A stretch of DNA of 64,000 bases from Arthrospiribacter ruber (GCF_019343195.1 NZ_RPHB01000002.1:372001-436000); one strand, 5' to 3'; numbered from the stretch's first letter, positions 44,195 to 53,823 are shown. Translations and numbers: made by a program. Notes: generated from the sequence alone by a model not told the origin.

Positions 44195-45562
44195 TTATTT
44201 TGTAATAGCATCCAAAATATCATGCTTGGTAATGATATGAATCTGATGGTGATCATCCCTTACCAGTACAGCCTTTTCTTTGTCTACCATGGAAGACAAC
44301 ACATCTAAGGTACTGTCCAGTGCGACAAATTTCATGGAATCTTCCATCACATCTGACACCACGGCATCCTTAAGGTCAGGGTTATCAATGATTTTGGAAA
44401 GCAATTTATTGTCGGTAATACTTCCTACTACATGACCATTGTCCATCACCGGAATCTGGGACACAGATTTACTGTTCATCAAGGCTATGGCATCTTTGAC
44501 CTTGTCGGTCTTTTGGGATACGACCAGCTGATAGGCTCCATTTCGGGAAGCGATGATATCCCTTGCGGTTCCGAAAGACTTGTCTTCCAAGAAACCGTGG
44601 TTTCTCATCCAGTCGTCATTGTAGATTTTACCCAAGTACCTTGTGCCGTGATCGGGCAGAATGATGACCATGGTATCTCCTTCATTGAGATTCTCTTTTG
44701 CCCATTCCAAAGCACCATGTACTGCAGAGCCGCAGGACCATCCGACAAATAGACCTTCCTCTCTTGACAGACGTCTGGTCATTACTGCGGCATCTTTGTC
44801 CGTCACTTTTACAAAATGGTCAATGACAGAAAAGTCCACATTTTTTGGAAGAATATCTTCCCCAATACCTTCAGTGAGGTAGGGATATATCTCATTTTCG
44901 TCAAACTCTCCGGTTTCTTTGTATTTTTTGAATACGGAGCCATAAGTATCAATACCTACAGTGACCACATTCGGGTTTTGCTCTTTGAGGTATTTGGCAG
45001 TACCGCACATGGATCCACCTGTACCAACACCTGCTGCATAATGGGTAATTTTCCCTTCAGTACCTTCCCATATTTCAGGACCGGTGGTCTCATAATGCGC
45101 TTTAGCATTGGAGAGGTTGTCGTACTGATTGGGATAAAAAGAGTTAGGAATTTCCTGCTTGAGTTTCTTGGCTACAGAATAATAAGACCTAGGATCATCA
45201 GGTGCTACGTTGGTAGGACACACGATCACCTCTGCCCCTACAGCTTTGAGTATATCGATCTTCTCTTTGGACTGCTTGTCAGCCATGGTAAAAATACACT
45301 TGTAGCCCTTGGCAATTGCCGCCAATGCCAGGCCCATTCCGGTATTGCCACTCGTTCCTTCTATAATGGTGCCTCCGGGCTTAAGAATACCTTCTTTCTC
45401 TGCATCTTCTACCATTTTGATCGCCATCCTGTCCTTCATGGAATTTCCTGGATTGAAGTACTCCACTTTCACGAGAACTTCTCCTTTGATTCCTTTATTG
45501 ACTTTGTTTAAGCGAACAAGAGGCGTATTGCCTATGGTTTCGATGATGGAATTATAAATCAT
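44195..45562 (-). CDS. cbs: Cystathionine beta-synthase / cysteine synthase with CBS pair
   Basis: This PLP enzyme makes cystathionine (or cysteine) from serine or O-acetylserine and a thiol. The 455-residue protein has the synthase core with PLP Lys K43 in PGNSMKDRM and TSGNTGMGLA (70-79). GVGTGGSMCGTAKYLKE and the later GWSCGSAVHGALEWAK are also characteristic. Two CBS domains (about 340-455) end the chain, as in cystathionine beta-synthases, and would sense adenosyl ligands. The N-terminal haem domain of animal CBS is absent. It is transcribed alone and is followed by a terminator. Confidence 0.9.
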   Translation of the reverse strand: MIYNSIIETIGNTPLVRLNKVNKGIKGEVLVKVEYFNPGNSMKDRMAIKMVEDAEKEGILKPGGTIIEGTSGNTGMGLALAAIAKGYKCIFTMADKQSKEKIDILKAVGAEVIVCPTNVAPDDPRSYYSVAKKLKQEIPNSFYPNQYDNLSNAKAHYETTGPEIWEGTEGKITHYAAGVGTGGSMCGTAKYLKEQNPNVVTVGIDTYGSVFKKYKETGEFDENEIYPYLTEGIGEDILPKNVDFSVIDHFVKVTDKDAAVMTRRLSREEGLFVGWSCGSAVHGALEWAKENLNEGDTMVIILPDHGTRYLGKIYNDDWMRNHGFLEDKSFGTARDIIASRNGAYQLVVSQKTDKVKDAIALMNSKSVSQIPVMDNGHVVGSITDNKLLSKIIDNPDLKDAVVSDVMEDSMKFVALDSTLDVLSSMVDKEKAVLVRDDHHQIHIITKHDILDAITK

Positions 45563-45649
45563 ATAATTTGGGTTCTATTTTCCCGCAAGTTAAGAATATT
45601 TTCAAAGCTGCTGGGAAAGGCACCCAAATTATCCAAATTTTATTCCGAA

Positions 45650-46528
45650 TTATCCATTTACCGGATTGGCCTGTGTCTGGTATTCATCTACTAAAGCAAC
45701 GGCACCATGAATGGCAGTCTCGTCCAGATTGGAAATCAAAATTTTTAGATTGGCGCTTACTGAAGGGTACCTAAAAGTACTCACCGTTTCCAGCATACTC
45801 TCCTTGAAATAAGGAAATGCTTTTCTAATTGATCCTCCTAGCACAATAGCCTCTGGAGCCATGGTGTAGAGAATATGCTTGACCAATTCTCCCAAATGAT
45901 GCCCAAATTCCCTGTATGCTTTAATGGCTTCCTGATCACCTTTTTGGGCTTTTTTGAACAATGATTTTGCCTTTGATCCATATTTGGTAATGAAAAACTT
46001 ACTGCTGCAATAATCCTCAAACACGCCATCCAAATAAGGGACAGAGCACCATTCTCCGGCGGCACAATTATGTCCACAATACAGATGGCTATTGGCGATA
46101 ATACCTCCGCCCAACCCAGTGCCTAAGGTGATGCCGACTACGTGTTTGAATTCCTGCGCCACACCAAATCTATACTCTCCCAAAGCGAAGCAGTTGGCGT
46201 CGTTGTTGATAAATGTAGGCCTATTGAATTTTTGCTGTATAAAATCCTTTAAATAAACCTTTTTGAAAGAAGGAATATTTCCCAGGTTTAGTACAACTCC
46301 ATTTTCTACATCAATCAATCCAGGTATACCAATACCAATGGCAAAAAAATCGTGATGCAGGTAGCTCTGTATAAATTCAGCAATGGTCTCCAAAATAAAC
46401 TCCTGTGGCATCTGTGCCGGAGTAGGAACGGACCTGATATCCAAAAGTTGGCTACCGATAAGTACTCCCGCTTTGATGGAAGTACCTCCGATATCAAGTC
46501 CCAAAATAGGTTTTTCAGTATTGAGCAT
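45650..46528 (-). CDS. ROK-family sugar kinase
   Basis: The 292-residue protein shows the ROK signature. ILGLDIGGTSIKAGVL is the phosphate-binding start, FINNDANCFALGEYRFG is the substrate region and GITLGTGLGGGII is the nucleotide loop. HNCAAGEWCSVPYLDG corresponds to the region where many ROK proteins bind zinc, but the full CxCGxxGCxE motif is not present. It probably phosphorylates glucose, N-acetylglucosamine or a related sugar. It sits 82 bases downstream of the NagB fusion gene on the same strand, so an amino-sugar pathway is the natural setting. Confidence 0.88.
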   Translation of the reverse strand: MLNTEKPILGLDIGGTSIKAGVLIGSQLLDIRSVPTPAQMPQEFILETIAEFIQSYLHHDFFAIGIGIPGLIDVENGVVLNLGNIPSFKKVYLKDFIQQKFNRPTFINNDANCFALGEYRFGVAQEFKHVVGITLGTGLGGGIIANSHLYCGHNCAAGEWCSVPYLDGVFEDYCSSKFFITKYGSKAKSLFKKAQKGDQEAIKAYREFGHHLGELVKHILYTMAPEAIVLGGSIRKAFPYFKESMLETVSTFRYPSVSANLKILISNLDETAIHGAVALVDEYQTQANPVNG

Positions 46529-46556
46529 GTAGGCTTGGGTCTAAGATGGCTTTAAA

Positions 46557-46592
46557 CCAAGAAAGAAAGGGACCAGCCCTTTCTTTTCTTGG
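46557..46592 (-). terminator. Intercistronic hairpin between the NagB fusion and the ROK kinase
   Basis: A long stem (CCAAGAAAGAAAGGG against CCCTTTCTTTTCTTGG, one bulged T) with a 5-base loop follows the NagB-fusion stop by about 20 bases. The bases after it on the minus strand (TTTAAAGCC) give only a modest T-run. It could thus be an attenuator or processing structure that reduces kinase expression. Confidence 0.6.
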
Positions 46593-46610
46593 CATAGGTT
46601 TGAGTGCAAT

Positions 46611-48938
46611 TTACAGCATACCTTCTATTGATTTTTCCAGCTCTCTGGCATGGGCTAGAAACTCTTCCACATTCATGTCTTTGAAGAAAATAAGCCCGTG
46701 ACTGGACCTTACTTTGGCAGTTTCATGTAAGTAGAAATAGTTTTTTCCCAACAAAAGTTGGATATCATTGAGTTGGCTTACCCAGACTCTCTTGGCCACC
46801 GTACTGAATTTACCGTTGTGGGAATAGCTTGGGAAAGAAGCATTGACCTGACTCAGGTAACAATTGGAAAATGAATCTTCCATGACAGACATATCTCCTA
46901 AGGAAACCGGAACGATTACATTGGCTTCATGTGGCTCAAATTTGAACCAAACATTTCTGTAACCAATAATCCTGAGTTCGCTCAGGTCCTTTTCTTCTCC
47001 CCATTGCCTTACAGCCTCAGCTGTAGCCTGTAACACCTTGTAATGGGTATCCGGTCCCGAACCTTCCGGGTCAAGGGTCAGACTGACTTTTGTCGGATTG
47101 ATTTTTCGGAACATCTCCAGAATCGGCTCCACATCTCTCTTTTTGTCAGGCTGCTCTGTAAAAATGTCTCCAGTGTAGAATCCTAATCTCAGATGGTGCA
47201 CGTTTTTGACCTGCACCCCGAAATGCGCCCATACCAGTTCCTCTTCAAACTCCCTGATCATACCTTTCAAGGTCTGGATTTTTGATGGGTTCTTTTCCCC
47301 ATCATAGGAGTTACGAAGGATGCTGATCACGTCATTGATCGTCTCTCTGAGTTGCTGTCGGTTTTTCACCTGGTAGATAGAAACCAAAGCCCTGACCACC
47401 CTGTGGCAAAGCCCTCTTTTTTTACCATACTCGTCCTCAGCAGCAACCTTCGTAAGGTAATGGTATACATCTTTGTCGGTCTTCAACTTGTACCCAATTT
47501 CGAAGAAATCCTCATATTTGACCATCTGGATTTCCCCATCATCCAGAAGTTTCTTGGTATGTAAGAGGGTGTCAATCACAAAGGTGTTGGTAACGGCTGT
47601 AAACCCAGAAGTTAAAACAGAGAAATGGGCCTCATTGCTGTTCTCCTGAAGCTGATTGTTGATATGAGGCAATATACCTAAGGAGATGTCATCATGATGA
47701 GGCCCTGTATGAAGCAATACTTCATTATTCTCTTTTATCAAACCCCTGTTGAGCTTTTCCACCATGCTAGCCATTACCTGGTTGACTGTATTTTCGGACA
47801 GACCAGGAATGAGAGAAGCATATTTATCATTCTTAAGGTCTTCCAATTTTAATCTGTGACCATATTTTTTCAGTCTTTTGCAAAGATCCACTACAGCCCT
47901 TTCCGTTTTCTCCCAGGTCCATTCACCAGTAGTGTAGTACCTTTCTACCGAATCGGTAAGCTTCACTGCAGCACCTTTGGTCAGGTAAAAGCGGCCATTT
48001 TTAAGTTTTTGAAGTACTGTAGCCGGATAGATGTTGTCCAGCGGATTTTCAAGGCTTTCCTTTACTATCTGAGCTTTGGCTTCTCCTGCGGCTATGATGA
48101 TACCCACAGCTTCAGGATTGTAGACGATGGTATCCAAACCTATCGTAATGACCAGCCTGTTGGCGGACACTTCGATCCCTCCAAGATCGCCCGCAGCTAC
48201 CGCCTGGGTCTCAAAATTGGTTTCTGTTAGTCTGGTTGTAGAAAAAATATGTGAACCTCTCGTATTAAAAGCAATGTGACCATCAGGGCCAATTCCGCCC
48301 AAGAAGAACCCTATACCACCAAGGTCTCTGATTCTCTGTTCATATTCCCCACACCATTTGTCTATCAGGTAAATGGATTCCTGCTGGATTTTTTCCTGGG
48401 CTGTCTTAGGCTCTCTAAATCTTAGCGACAAATCAACCTGCATGTCCGGAAATACTTCCTTGAAGTGCCTTCCTCCTGACAATGGAATCTCGTCAGAATT
48501 GATCAGGATGGCCTTTTCCTTACTAAGACCAAATCCTTCAAGGTAGAACTTGTTGACATAATGGTAAAAACTGTTGTTCTGACTGGAGGAAATAGGGTAA
48601 AACTCATCAATCTGTACAAAAGTCAATCCACTCAAAACAGGCTTTTTGACATTGGCAAGGTTATATTTTTCCCTGATTTCTTTCCCTTTTTTGGTATCCC
48701 AGTTTTCCAATAGGTACTGAGACCACTTGATAAAATACTCAGGTGTCTTACCTGTAGGAAGACTGATCACTCCGTTGGGATTATTGGCCGCCCATTCCAA
48801 AAATCTACAGGCAGTGATCAACCCCAACTTAGGGAAGTTATCTACCAATAGATATGGAATTTTTGTGCTGATTTTTTGAACTCCTGACTCTTCCAGAAAT
48901 GCCTTTTCAACTTCTGACAAAGGATAATTACTGAGCAT
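46611..48938 (-). CDS. NagB-like glucosamine-6-phosphate deaminase fused to a PIG-L-type deacetylase
   Basis: The 775-residue protein has two parts. The N-terminal half (about 1-370) is a NagB-type isomerase/deaminase: ISLPTGKTPEYFIKW, VQIDEFYPI, FLGGIGPDGHIAFNTRG and VITIGLDTIV. The C-terminal half (about 405-770) carries TGPHHDDISLGILPHI and LTLDPEGSGPDTHYKVLQA, the metal site and His region of LmbE/PIG-L deacetylases. The pair suggests deacetylation and deamination of amino sugars by one polypeptide. Such fusions recur in Bacteroidota as NagB-like proteins. There is a ROK kinase downstream. Substrates are inferred. Confidence 0.88.
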   Translation of the reverse strand: MLSNYPLSEVEKAFLEESGVQKISTKIPYLLVDNFPKLGLITACRFLEWAANNPNGVISLPTGKTPEYFIKWSQYLLENWDTKKGKEIREKYNLANVKKPVLSGLTFVQIDEFYPISSSQNNSFYHYVNKFYLEGFGLSKEKAILINSDEIPLSGGRHFKEVFPDMQVDLSLRFREPKTAQEKIQQESIYLIDKWCGEYEQRIRDLGGIGFFLGGIGPDGHIAFNTRGSHIFSTTRLTETNFETQAVAAGDLGGIEVSANRLVITIGLDTIVYNPEAVGIIIAAGEAKAQIVKESLENPLDNIYPATVLQKLKNGRFYLTKGAAVKLTDSVERYYTTGEWTWEKTERAVVDLCKRLKKYGHRLKLEDLKNDKYASLIPGLSENTVNQVMASMVEKLNRGLIKENNEVLLHTGPHHDDISLGILPHINNQLQENSNEAHFSVLTSGFTAVTNTFVIDTLLHTKKLLDDGEIQMVKYEDFFEIGYKLKTDKDVYHYLTKVAAEDEYGKKRGLCHRVVRALVSIYQVKNRQQLRETINDVISILRNSYDGEKNPSKIQTLKGMIREFEEELVWAHFGVQVKNVHHLRLGFYTGDIFTEQPDKKRDVEPILEMFRKINPTKVSLTLDPEGSGPDTHYKVLQATAEAVRQWGEEKDLSELRIIGYRNVWFKFEPHEANVIVPVSLGDMSVMEDSFSNCYLSQVNASFPSYSHNGKFSTVAKRVWVSQLNDIQLLLGKNYFYLHETAKVRSSHGLIFFKDMNVEEFLAHARELEKSIEGML

Positions 48939-49191
48939 AGTATGGTTTTTTTAATGGTTTCTCTTGGGTCTCTCCCGTACTTCTTCAATCATCTTTCAGA
49001 CAGACGGGGCAGATAATAATTTGGTAACAATTCATTCATATAAAATAAAACTACAGCCGTATCGATTAAGCTTCATTTAACTTCCATCGATTTATACTTT
49101 ACTGAATGTCCTATTTTTTTACAAAATAAAAAAACTTTTTATTTAAATCATAGACTTTAATAAAAAATTTAAAAAAGATTAAGAATCTTAT
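48939..49191. other. Promoter-bearing gap upstream of the NagB fusion
   Basis: This 253-base, strongly AT-rich gap (long A and T runs near 49120-49190) has no ORF and no clear hairpin. It must hold the promoter of the NagB fusion and the 3' UTR of the CBS/nucleotidyltransferase gene, but no good TAnnTTTG match was seen. Confidence 0.3.
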
Positions 49192-50646
49192 CTAAAATAT
49201 ATTTTTGGTGAATTCTATCTTAATCTTTAGCTGAAAGTCCGTGATCACTTTAAAAATTTCTACTAAAGTTACCATCTGTACCTTGGTCAGTTCCTTGATT
49301 GCCACAAAATTGACCGGCTGCTGGCCTAGTCGGATGATAGAAAGAGATTGCTTTTCCAATCTCAAACCCATAAGGTAATAGTATGCATGACCCAACTCTC
49401 TGCTTTCTTTGACTGTAAATGCCCCCACTTCCTGAAGCATTTCAATTCTCTTTCCGGTGTTGGTTTCAAAAATCCGGTGCTTTAAAGCATAAAGCCTGGC
49501 AAGATCCACTATAGGGGTCATGGCATGCTTGATATTAAAATGCTCTTCTCCATCAATCTTAAAAGTTTTGATGTGTTTTCTGAAAAAGGTCAGTGACGGC
49601 TCATATTGGAGGGCATTGGTACCCAGATTGATAAAAAACTTCTCTGTGGGGTTTTCCAGTTGAACATGCATAAAATCTTTCAACTCATCCAAAAGACTGA
49701 ACTCTCCATAAATGGCCCTGCAATCAAAAAAAGTAGCATACTTCATCATGGTCTCGGGAGTGGATTCTTTGATCCAGCTTTCATAATTCCGCTTCCAATG
49801 GGATAGGGAATGGGTCCATTTTGGATTTTTGGCCATAAAGCCTCCTTTACAAAACTCAAAACCAATGGTGTCAAGAGCAGTTGAAACACGATCTGCAAAA
49901 GTCAGAAAATACTCCCGCACCAATTCCCTTTGTTCATTGGCTTTGTCTTCATAGATAATAGCATTGTCCTGATCTGTAACCAAGGTCTGCTCAGATCTTC
50001 CCTCCGATCCAAGCACCATAAATACAAATTTGGCCGGTACCGGCCCCATATCTTTAATGGTATTTTCTATTACCCTCTGTGCAATGGCATCATTGATCGT
50101 GCTGATTATCCGGTTGATGACCTGGGACCTCAAGCCCTTTTCTACAAGCCGGTAAACCATATCTGGCACATGTCTCCATTTTTGGGCAAGCTCAAGTGTA
50201 CTTTGTGATTGCTTGACAGATTGTATCAGGATAAATGGACCCTGATACTGGGCCGTGAGAATTTTATTTCTGCTGATCCATCCAATATATCCTTCCTTTT
50301 CCTTTACCAAAATATACCTTGTTTTGGTCTGAAACATCAGGAGCAAAGCTTCATACAAAAATGCATCCTTGGATATGCTGACGAGCTGCCTGTCCATGAC
50401 TTCTCCGACCGGAATGGTGGCAGGAAGATTATTCCCCAATACCCGGTCTCTCAGGGTTATATCTGTAACAAATCCCTGGATTTCTCCATCACCTATAAAT
50501 AAGCAGGAGATTTTTTCCGCGGCCATATGACGGGCCGCTTCCTGTACAGAAGTGCTTGTGGAAGTTACTTTCAGGTCCCTGGACTGTAGTTCTCCTACCC
50601 TTTGGGTAAAAAAAAGTCCGGAATTGAGATTAGGTTCTAGGCTCAT
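49192..50646 (-). CDS. CBS-pair and DUF294 nucleotidyltransferase-like signalling protein
   Basis: The 484-residue protein starts with a CBS pair (about 10-135, EISCLFIGDGEIQGFVTD-like pattern and ILVKEKEGYIGWISR). A GlnD-like nucleotidyltransferase domain (DUF294) follows (about 200-340), with FVFMVLGSEGRSEQTLVTDQ and DNAIIYE holding the metal-binding acidic residues. A DUF294 C-terminal helical domain ends the chain. Many family members begin with a cyclic-nucleotide-binding domain; it is absent here and there is no room for it, since the divergent gene begins 47 bases upstream. It may modify a protein in response to adenosyl nucleotides. Role and target are unknown. Confidence 0.85.
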   Translation of the reverse strand: MSLEPNLNSGLFFTQRVGELQSRDLKVTSTSTSVQEAARHMAAEKISCLFIGDGEIQGFVTDITLRDRVLGNNLPATIPVGEVMDRQLVSISKDAFLYEALLLMFQTKTRYILVKEKEGYIGWISRNKILTAQYQGPFILIQSVKQSQSTLELAQKWRHVPDMVYRLVEKGLRSQVINRIISTINDAIAQRVIENTIKDMGPVPAKFVFMVLGSEGRSEQTLVTDQDNAIIYEDKANEQRELVREYFLTFADRVSTALDTIGFEFCKGGFMAKNPKWTHSLSHWKRNYESWIKESTPETMMKYATFFDCRAIYGEFSLLDELKDFMHVQLENPTEKFFINLGTNALQYEPSLTFFRKHIKTFKIDGEEHFNIKHAMTPIVDLARLYALKHRIFETNTGKRIEMLQEVGAFTVKESRELGHAYYYLMGLRLEKQSLSIIRLGQQPVNFVAIKELTKVQMVTLVEIFKVITDFQLKIKIEFTKNIF

Positions 50647-50693
50647 GGCAAAATTCTATCAAGTGAAAATAATTAAATTTCTTAACTTCGACT

Positions 50694-52613
50694 ATGATAA
50701 TAATCGTAACAGGCGTATCCGGCAGTGGAAAAACCACTGTGGGCACATTGTTGTCCAGAAAAACCAAGCTGCCGTTTTTTGATGCAGATGACTTTCATCC
50801 GACTTCCAACGTGGAAAAAATGACCAAAGGAATCCCTCTGAATGATCATGACAGAGGTCCATGGTTGGAAAACCTGGCTTCCCATATCCAAAAATGGAAC
50901 AGAGAGGGCGGAGCGATTCTGGCCTGTTCGGCATTGAAAGAATCTTACAGAAATGTACTGCAGGTGGAAAAAAATATTTTCTGGGTGCACCTGAAAGGTG
51001 ATAAACTATTGCTGGAAGAAAGGCTACAGAATAGAAAAAACCACTACATGAATCCTAGCTTGCTGGATTCACAATTGGACACTTGGGAAGAACCGGAATA
51101 CGGATTCCACATCGATGTAAACCAAAGCCCGGAATCCATTATAAATGAAATTTTTACTCATATCAATTTTAAAAGTATGAAATCAAAACTAGGCATTATC
51201 GGCATGGGAGTCATGGGAAAAAGCCTTGCCCTGAATTTTGCGGAAAAAGGTATTGGTGTATCCGTGTTCAACAGAACAGTAGCAGGGCAAGAAGAAAAAG
51301 TAGCCTCCACTTTTGCAGAGGAAAACCAGGAATATCCCTTTCTGAAAGGATTTGACAGCATGGAGGATTTTCTCAGTTCATTGGAAACTCCTAAAAAAAT
51401 ACTTCTGATGATCCCTGCCGGAGAAGCCGTGGATGCACAATTAGATCAGTTGGGCTGGCTTCTTGAACAAGGCGATATCATCATTGATGGGGGCAATTCT
51501 TTTTATAAAGATTCCAATCGTCGTATTTCTGTAATGAAAGAAAAAGAAATCAATTTCATGGCGATGGGGGTATCAGGTGGAGAAGAAGGGGCCAGAAAAG
51601 GACCTTCTATTATGCCCAGCGGAAACAGGGAAGCCTTTGACGCTGTTTCTCCATTTCTTCAGAAAATTGCCGCCAAAGATAAAGAAGGCGGCCCATGCTT
51701 GACATACGTTGGGCCGGAGGGATCAGGACATTTTATCAAAATGGTCCACAATAGCATAGAATATGGAGAAATGCAGGCCATAGCAGAATCTGTCCATCTT
51801 CTTAAATATGGGCTAAAACTGAGCCATCCTGAAATCTCAAGAATTCTCAAAACTTGGCTTGGAGAAGGGCTGAACAGCTACCTTTTGGAAATCACTTCGG
51901 ATATATTTCTTGCCAAAGAAGGCGATCAGTTTTTGGTAGACATTATCCTTGATGCAGCAGGTCAAAAAGGAACAGGAGGTTGGTCGCTTCAGACAGCTTT
52001 GGAGTACCATGTCCCCTATAGCCCTTTGGCTGAGGCAGTCACAGCCAGACAACTTTCTGCCCAAAAATCCTACAGATCTGAACTTTCCAAAGTATTCAAC
52101 CACAGGTTCAGGGCCTTTGGAGAAGATAAGGTTATTTTGATGGAAAGAATCAAAAACGCATACAGTCTCTGTCGGATTCTCAACCATGAGACTGGCTTCA
52201 GCTTAATGAAAGAAGTCTCTGACGAAAATGGCTGGGACCTCGATTTCTCTGAAATAGCCAGAATTTGGACCAATGGATGTATCATACGTTCAGGATTGAT
52301 GGAGGAATTGATCCATATTTACAAAGAGACAGACAGCCTCCTCAAACATAAAAAGACCATAACAAAAATCAGGGAACTGAAAACTGATCTTGCTTATATA
52401 GTTGGCTTAGGCTTGCAACATGATTTTGCCTTACCGGTGTTTTCAGCAGCAGCCAATTATCTTTTGGGAAGAATTACTGAAGATTCTGCTGCCAATATCA
52501 TTCAGGCCCAGCGGGATTATTTCGGGGCGCACAGGTACCAGAGAAAAGATGGTCCTGAAGGAGGATCACACCATACGGACTGGTTGTCAATGAAAAAATC
52601 CACAGGAAAGTAA
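50694..52613 (+). CDS. Fused gluconokinase and 6-phosphogluconate dehydrogenase
   Basis: A single 639-residue chain catalyses two consecutive steps. The gluconokinase part (1-160) has P-loop GVSGSGKTT, FFDADDFHP and ACSALKESYRNVL. The 6-phosphogluconate dehydrogenase part starts at an internal Met (162) with IGIMG-like MKSKLGIIGMGVMGKSLAL. It continues with DGGNSFYKDSNRR, GVSGGEEGARKGPSIM, FIKMVHNSIEYGEMQ and the C-terminal HTDWL. Gluconate would be phosphorylated and then oxidatively decarboxylated to ribulose-5-phosphate with NADP. Since gnd products are usually separate, substrate channelling is possible. An internal start at 51177 could also give free Gnd. Confidence 0.93.
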   Translation: MIIIVTGVSGSGKTTVGTLLSRKTKLPFFDADDFHPTSNVEKMTKGIPLNDHDRGPWLENLASHIQKWNREGGAILACSALKESYRNVLQVEKNIFWVHLKGDKLLLEERLQNRKNHYMNPSLLDSQLDTWEEPEYGFHIDVNQSPESIINEIFTHINFKSMKSKLGIIGMGVMGKSLALNFAEKGIGVSVFNRTVAGQEEKVASTFAEENQEYPFLKGFDSMEDFLSSLETPKKILLMIPAGEAVDAQLDQLGWLLEQGDIIIDGGNSFYKDSNRRISVMKEKEINFMAMGVSGGEEGARKGPSIMPSGNREAFDAVSPFLQKIAAKDKEGGPCLTYVGPEGSGHFIKMVHNSIEYGEMQAIAESVHLLKYGLKLSHPEISRILKTWLGEGLNSYLLEITSDIFLAKEGDQFLVDIILDAAGQKGTGGWSLQTALEYHVPYSPLAEAVTARQLSAQKSYRSELSKVFNHRFRAFGEDKVILMERIKNAYSLCRILNHETGFSLMKEVSDENGWDLDFSEIARIWTNGCIIRSGLMEELIHIYKETDSLLKHKKTITKIRELKTDLAYIVGLGLQHDFALPVFSAAANYLLGRITEDSAANIIQAQRDYFGAHRYQRKDGPEGGSHHTDWLSMKKSTGK

Positions 52614-52632
52614 CCACTAGATTCAAAAACCC

Positions 52633-53479
52633 ATGTCAACCAAAACCTCCCTTATACCGCAAACCATCTGTTTGCTTTTGCTCACCTTGGTGTTGCAACC
52701 TGTTTGTGCTCAGGATTATATTTTAAAAAATGTTCATGTACTTACAATGGACGACCCAAACATATTAAGAAGTAAATATATCTGGGTAAGCGATGGAAAA
52801 TTCAAAGCCATTTCGGACAAAACCGACACTTCTCCACCTAATGCAATTGTAATTGATGGCAAAGGGACATATATTTTCCCTGGGCTAGCGGAAATGCACT
52901 CCCACATCCCTACAACAGACACGGATGATTTCTCCTATGTAGTTCGAGAGGTTCTTTGGATATATTCCCGCAGATGAGTTCAGACTTGAGCCCGAGATGA
53001 AATACATGCCCGGATTGCAGGTGCAACAATGGGTCAATCAAAAGAAGCTTTTGGAAAACCAAGGCGTTCTAAAGCCGGAAAATGTCAAGCCCTATCTGGA
53101 ATTTAGAGAAAAAATGTTACTTGCTTTGCATGAAGGCGGAGTACCGATCATCATGAGTTCAGACTCACCTCAGGTATTCAATGTCCCAGGATTTTCTGTT
53201 CACAACGAAATCAGGGCCATGCAAAATGCTGGTCTGAGCAATTATGAAATCCTTAAATCCGGGAATGTAAACGTAGCCAGGTATTTTGAGCTGGAGGGTC
53301 ATTTTGGAAAAATACAAGAAGGCATGAGCGCGGATTTTGTGATGGTAATTGGGAATCCATTAGAGGATATGGAAAACCTGAAAAATGTAGAAGGGGTCAT
53401 GTTACGAGGCCAGTGGATACCTGAAGAAAGAATCAAAAAAGAACTGGAAAGGATAGCAGAAAAGAACGTCCGAAAATAA
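52633..53479 (+). pseudogene. Decayed amidohydrolase (imidazolonepropionase-like), internal deletion and frameshift
   Basis: Two pieces of one secreted amidohydrolase are seen. The first (52633-52977) has a signal peptide (LLLLTLVLQPVCA-Q), the N-terminal beta strands and the metal motif GLAEMHSHIP, and runs out of frame after VVREVLWIY. The second (open in another frame from about 52955; Met at 52997) starts GYIPADEFRLEPEMKYMPG and carries HEGGVPIIMSSDSPQVFNVPG and the C-terminal GKIQEGMSADFVMVIGNP. About 180-200 residues of the catalytic barrel are missing between them, including the second metal site. The product cannot be active. A strong terminator hairpin follows. Confidence 0.85.
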
Positions 53480-53483
53480 AAAA

Positions 53484-53506
53484 AAGCCTCAAAAAGGCTT
53501 TTTTTA
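53484..53506. terminator. Terminator hairpin after the amidohydrolase remnant
   Basis: The stem AAGCCT/AGGCTT with a CAAAA loop is flanked by a run of A on the left and a run of T on the right. It can stop transcription from both the decayed gene and, in the other direction, the cold-shock gene. Confidence 0.75.
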
Positions 53507-53542
53507 TTTTCACTCATAGTGCTGGGTAACGAACAACTGAAC

Positions 53543-53734
53543 TTAGGCTTTTTTCACATTTATTGCATTAGGGCCTTTTTTGCCATCTTTTACATCGTAA
53601 GTTACTTTGTCATTTTGGGCTACTTTGTCCACCAATCCTGTCGCGTGGACAAATACATCACTCTGGGACTCGTCATCAACGATAAATCCAAATCCCTTTG
53701 CTTCATTGTAAAATTTTACTGTTCCGGTAAGCAT
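53543..53734 (-). CDS. Cold-shock domain protein (CspA family)
   Basis: The 63-residue RNA chaperone has the complete single-strand nucleic acid binding fold: GTVKFYNEAKGFGFI (RNP1 KGFGFI) and DVFVHATG (RNP2). Its length is at the lower end of the family, with a short tail ending in NVKKA. Such proteins melt mRNA structure at low temperature or in growth transitions. It is a single-gene unit with an upstream AT-rich leader of at least 60 bases, which could be a regulatory 5' UTR. Confidence 0.95.
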   Translation of the reverse strand: MLTGTVKFYNEAKGFGFIVDDESQSDVFVHATGLVDKVAQNDKVTYDVKDGKKGPNAINVKKA

Positions 53735-53823
53735 AATAAATCAGATAAATATGTGGTTAAATGTATTTTAAATGTAAATATCCCTGAGCAAAAAACAAAA
53801 ATTTATTTCGTTAATTTAGCTGT

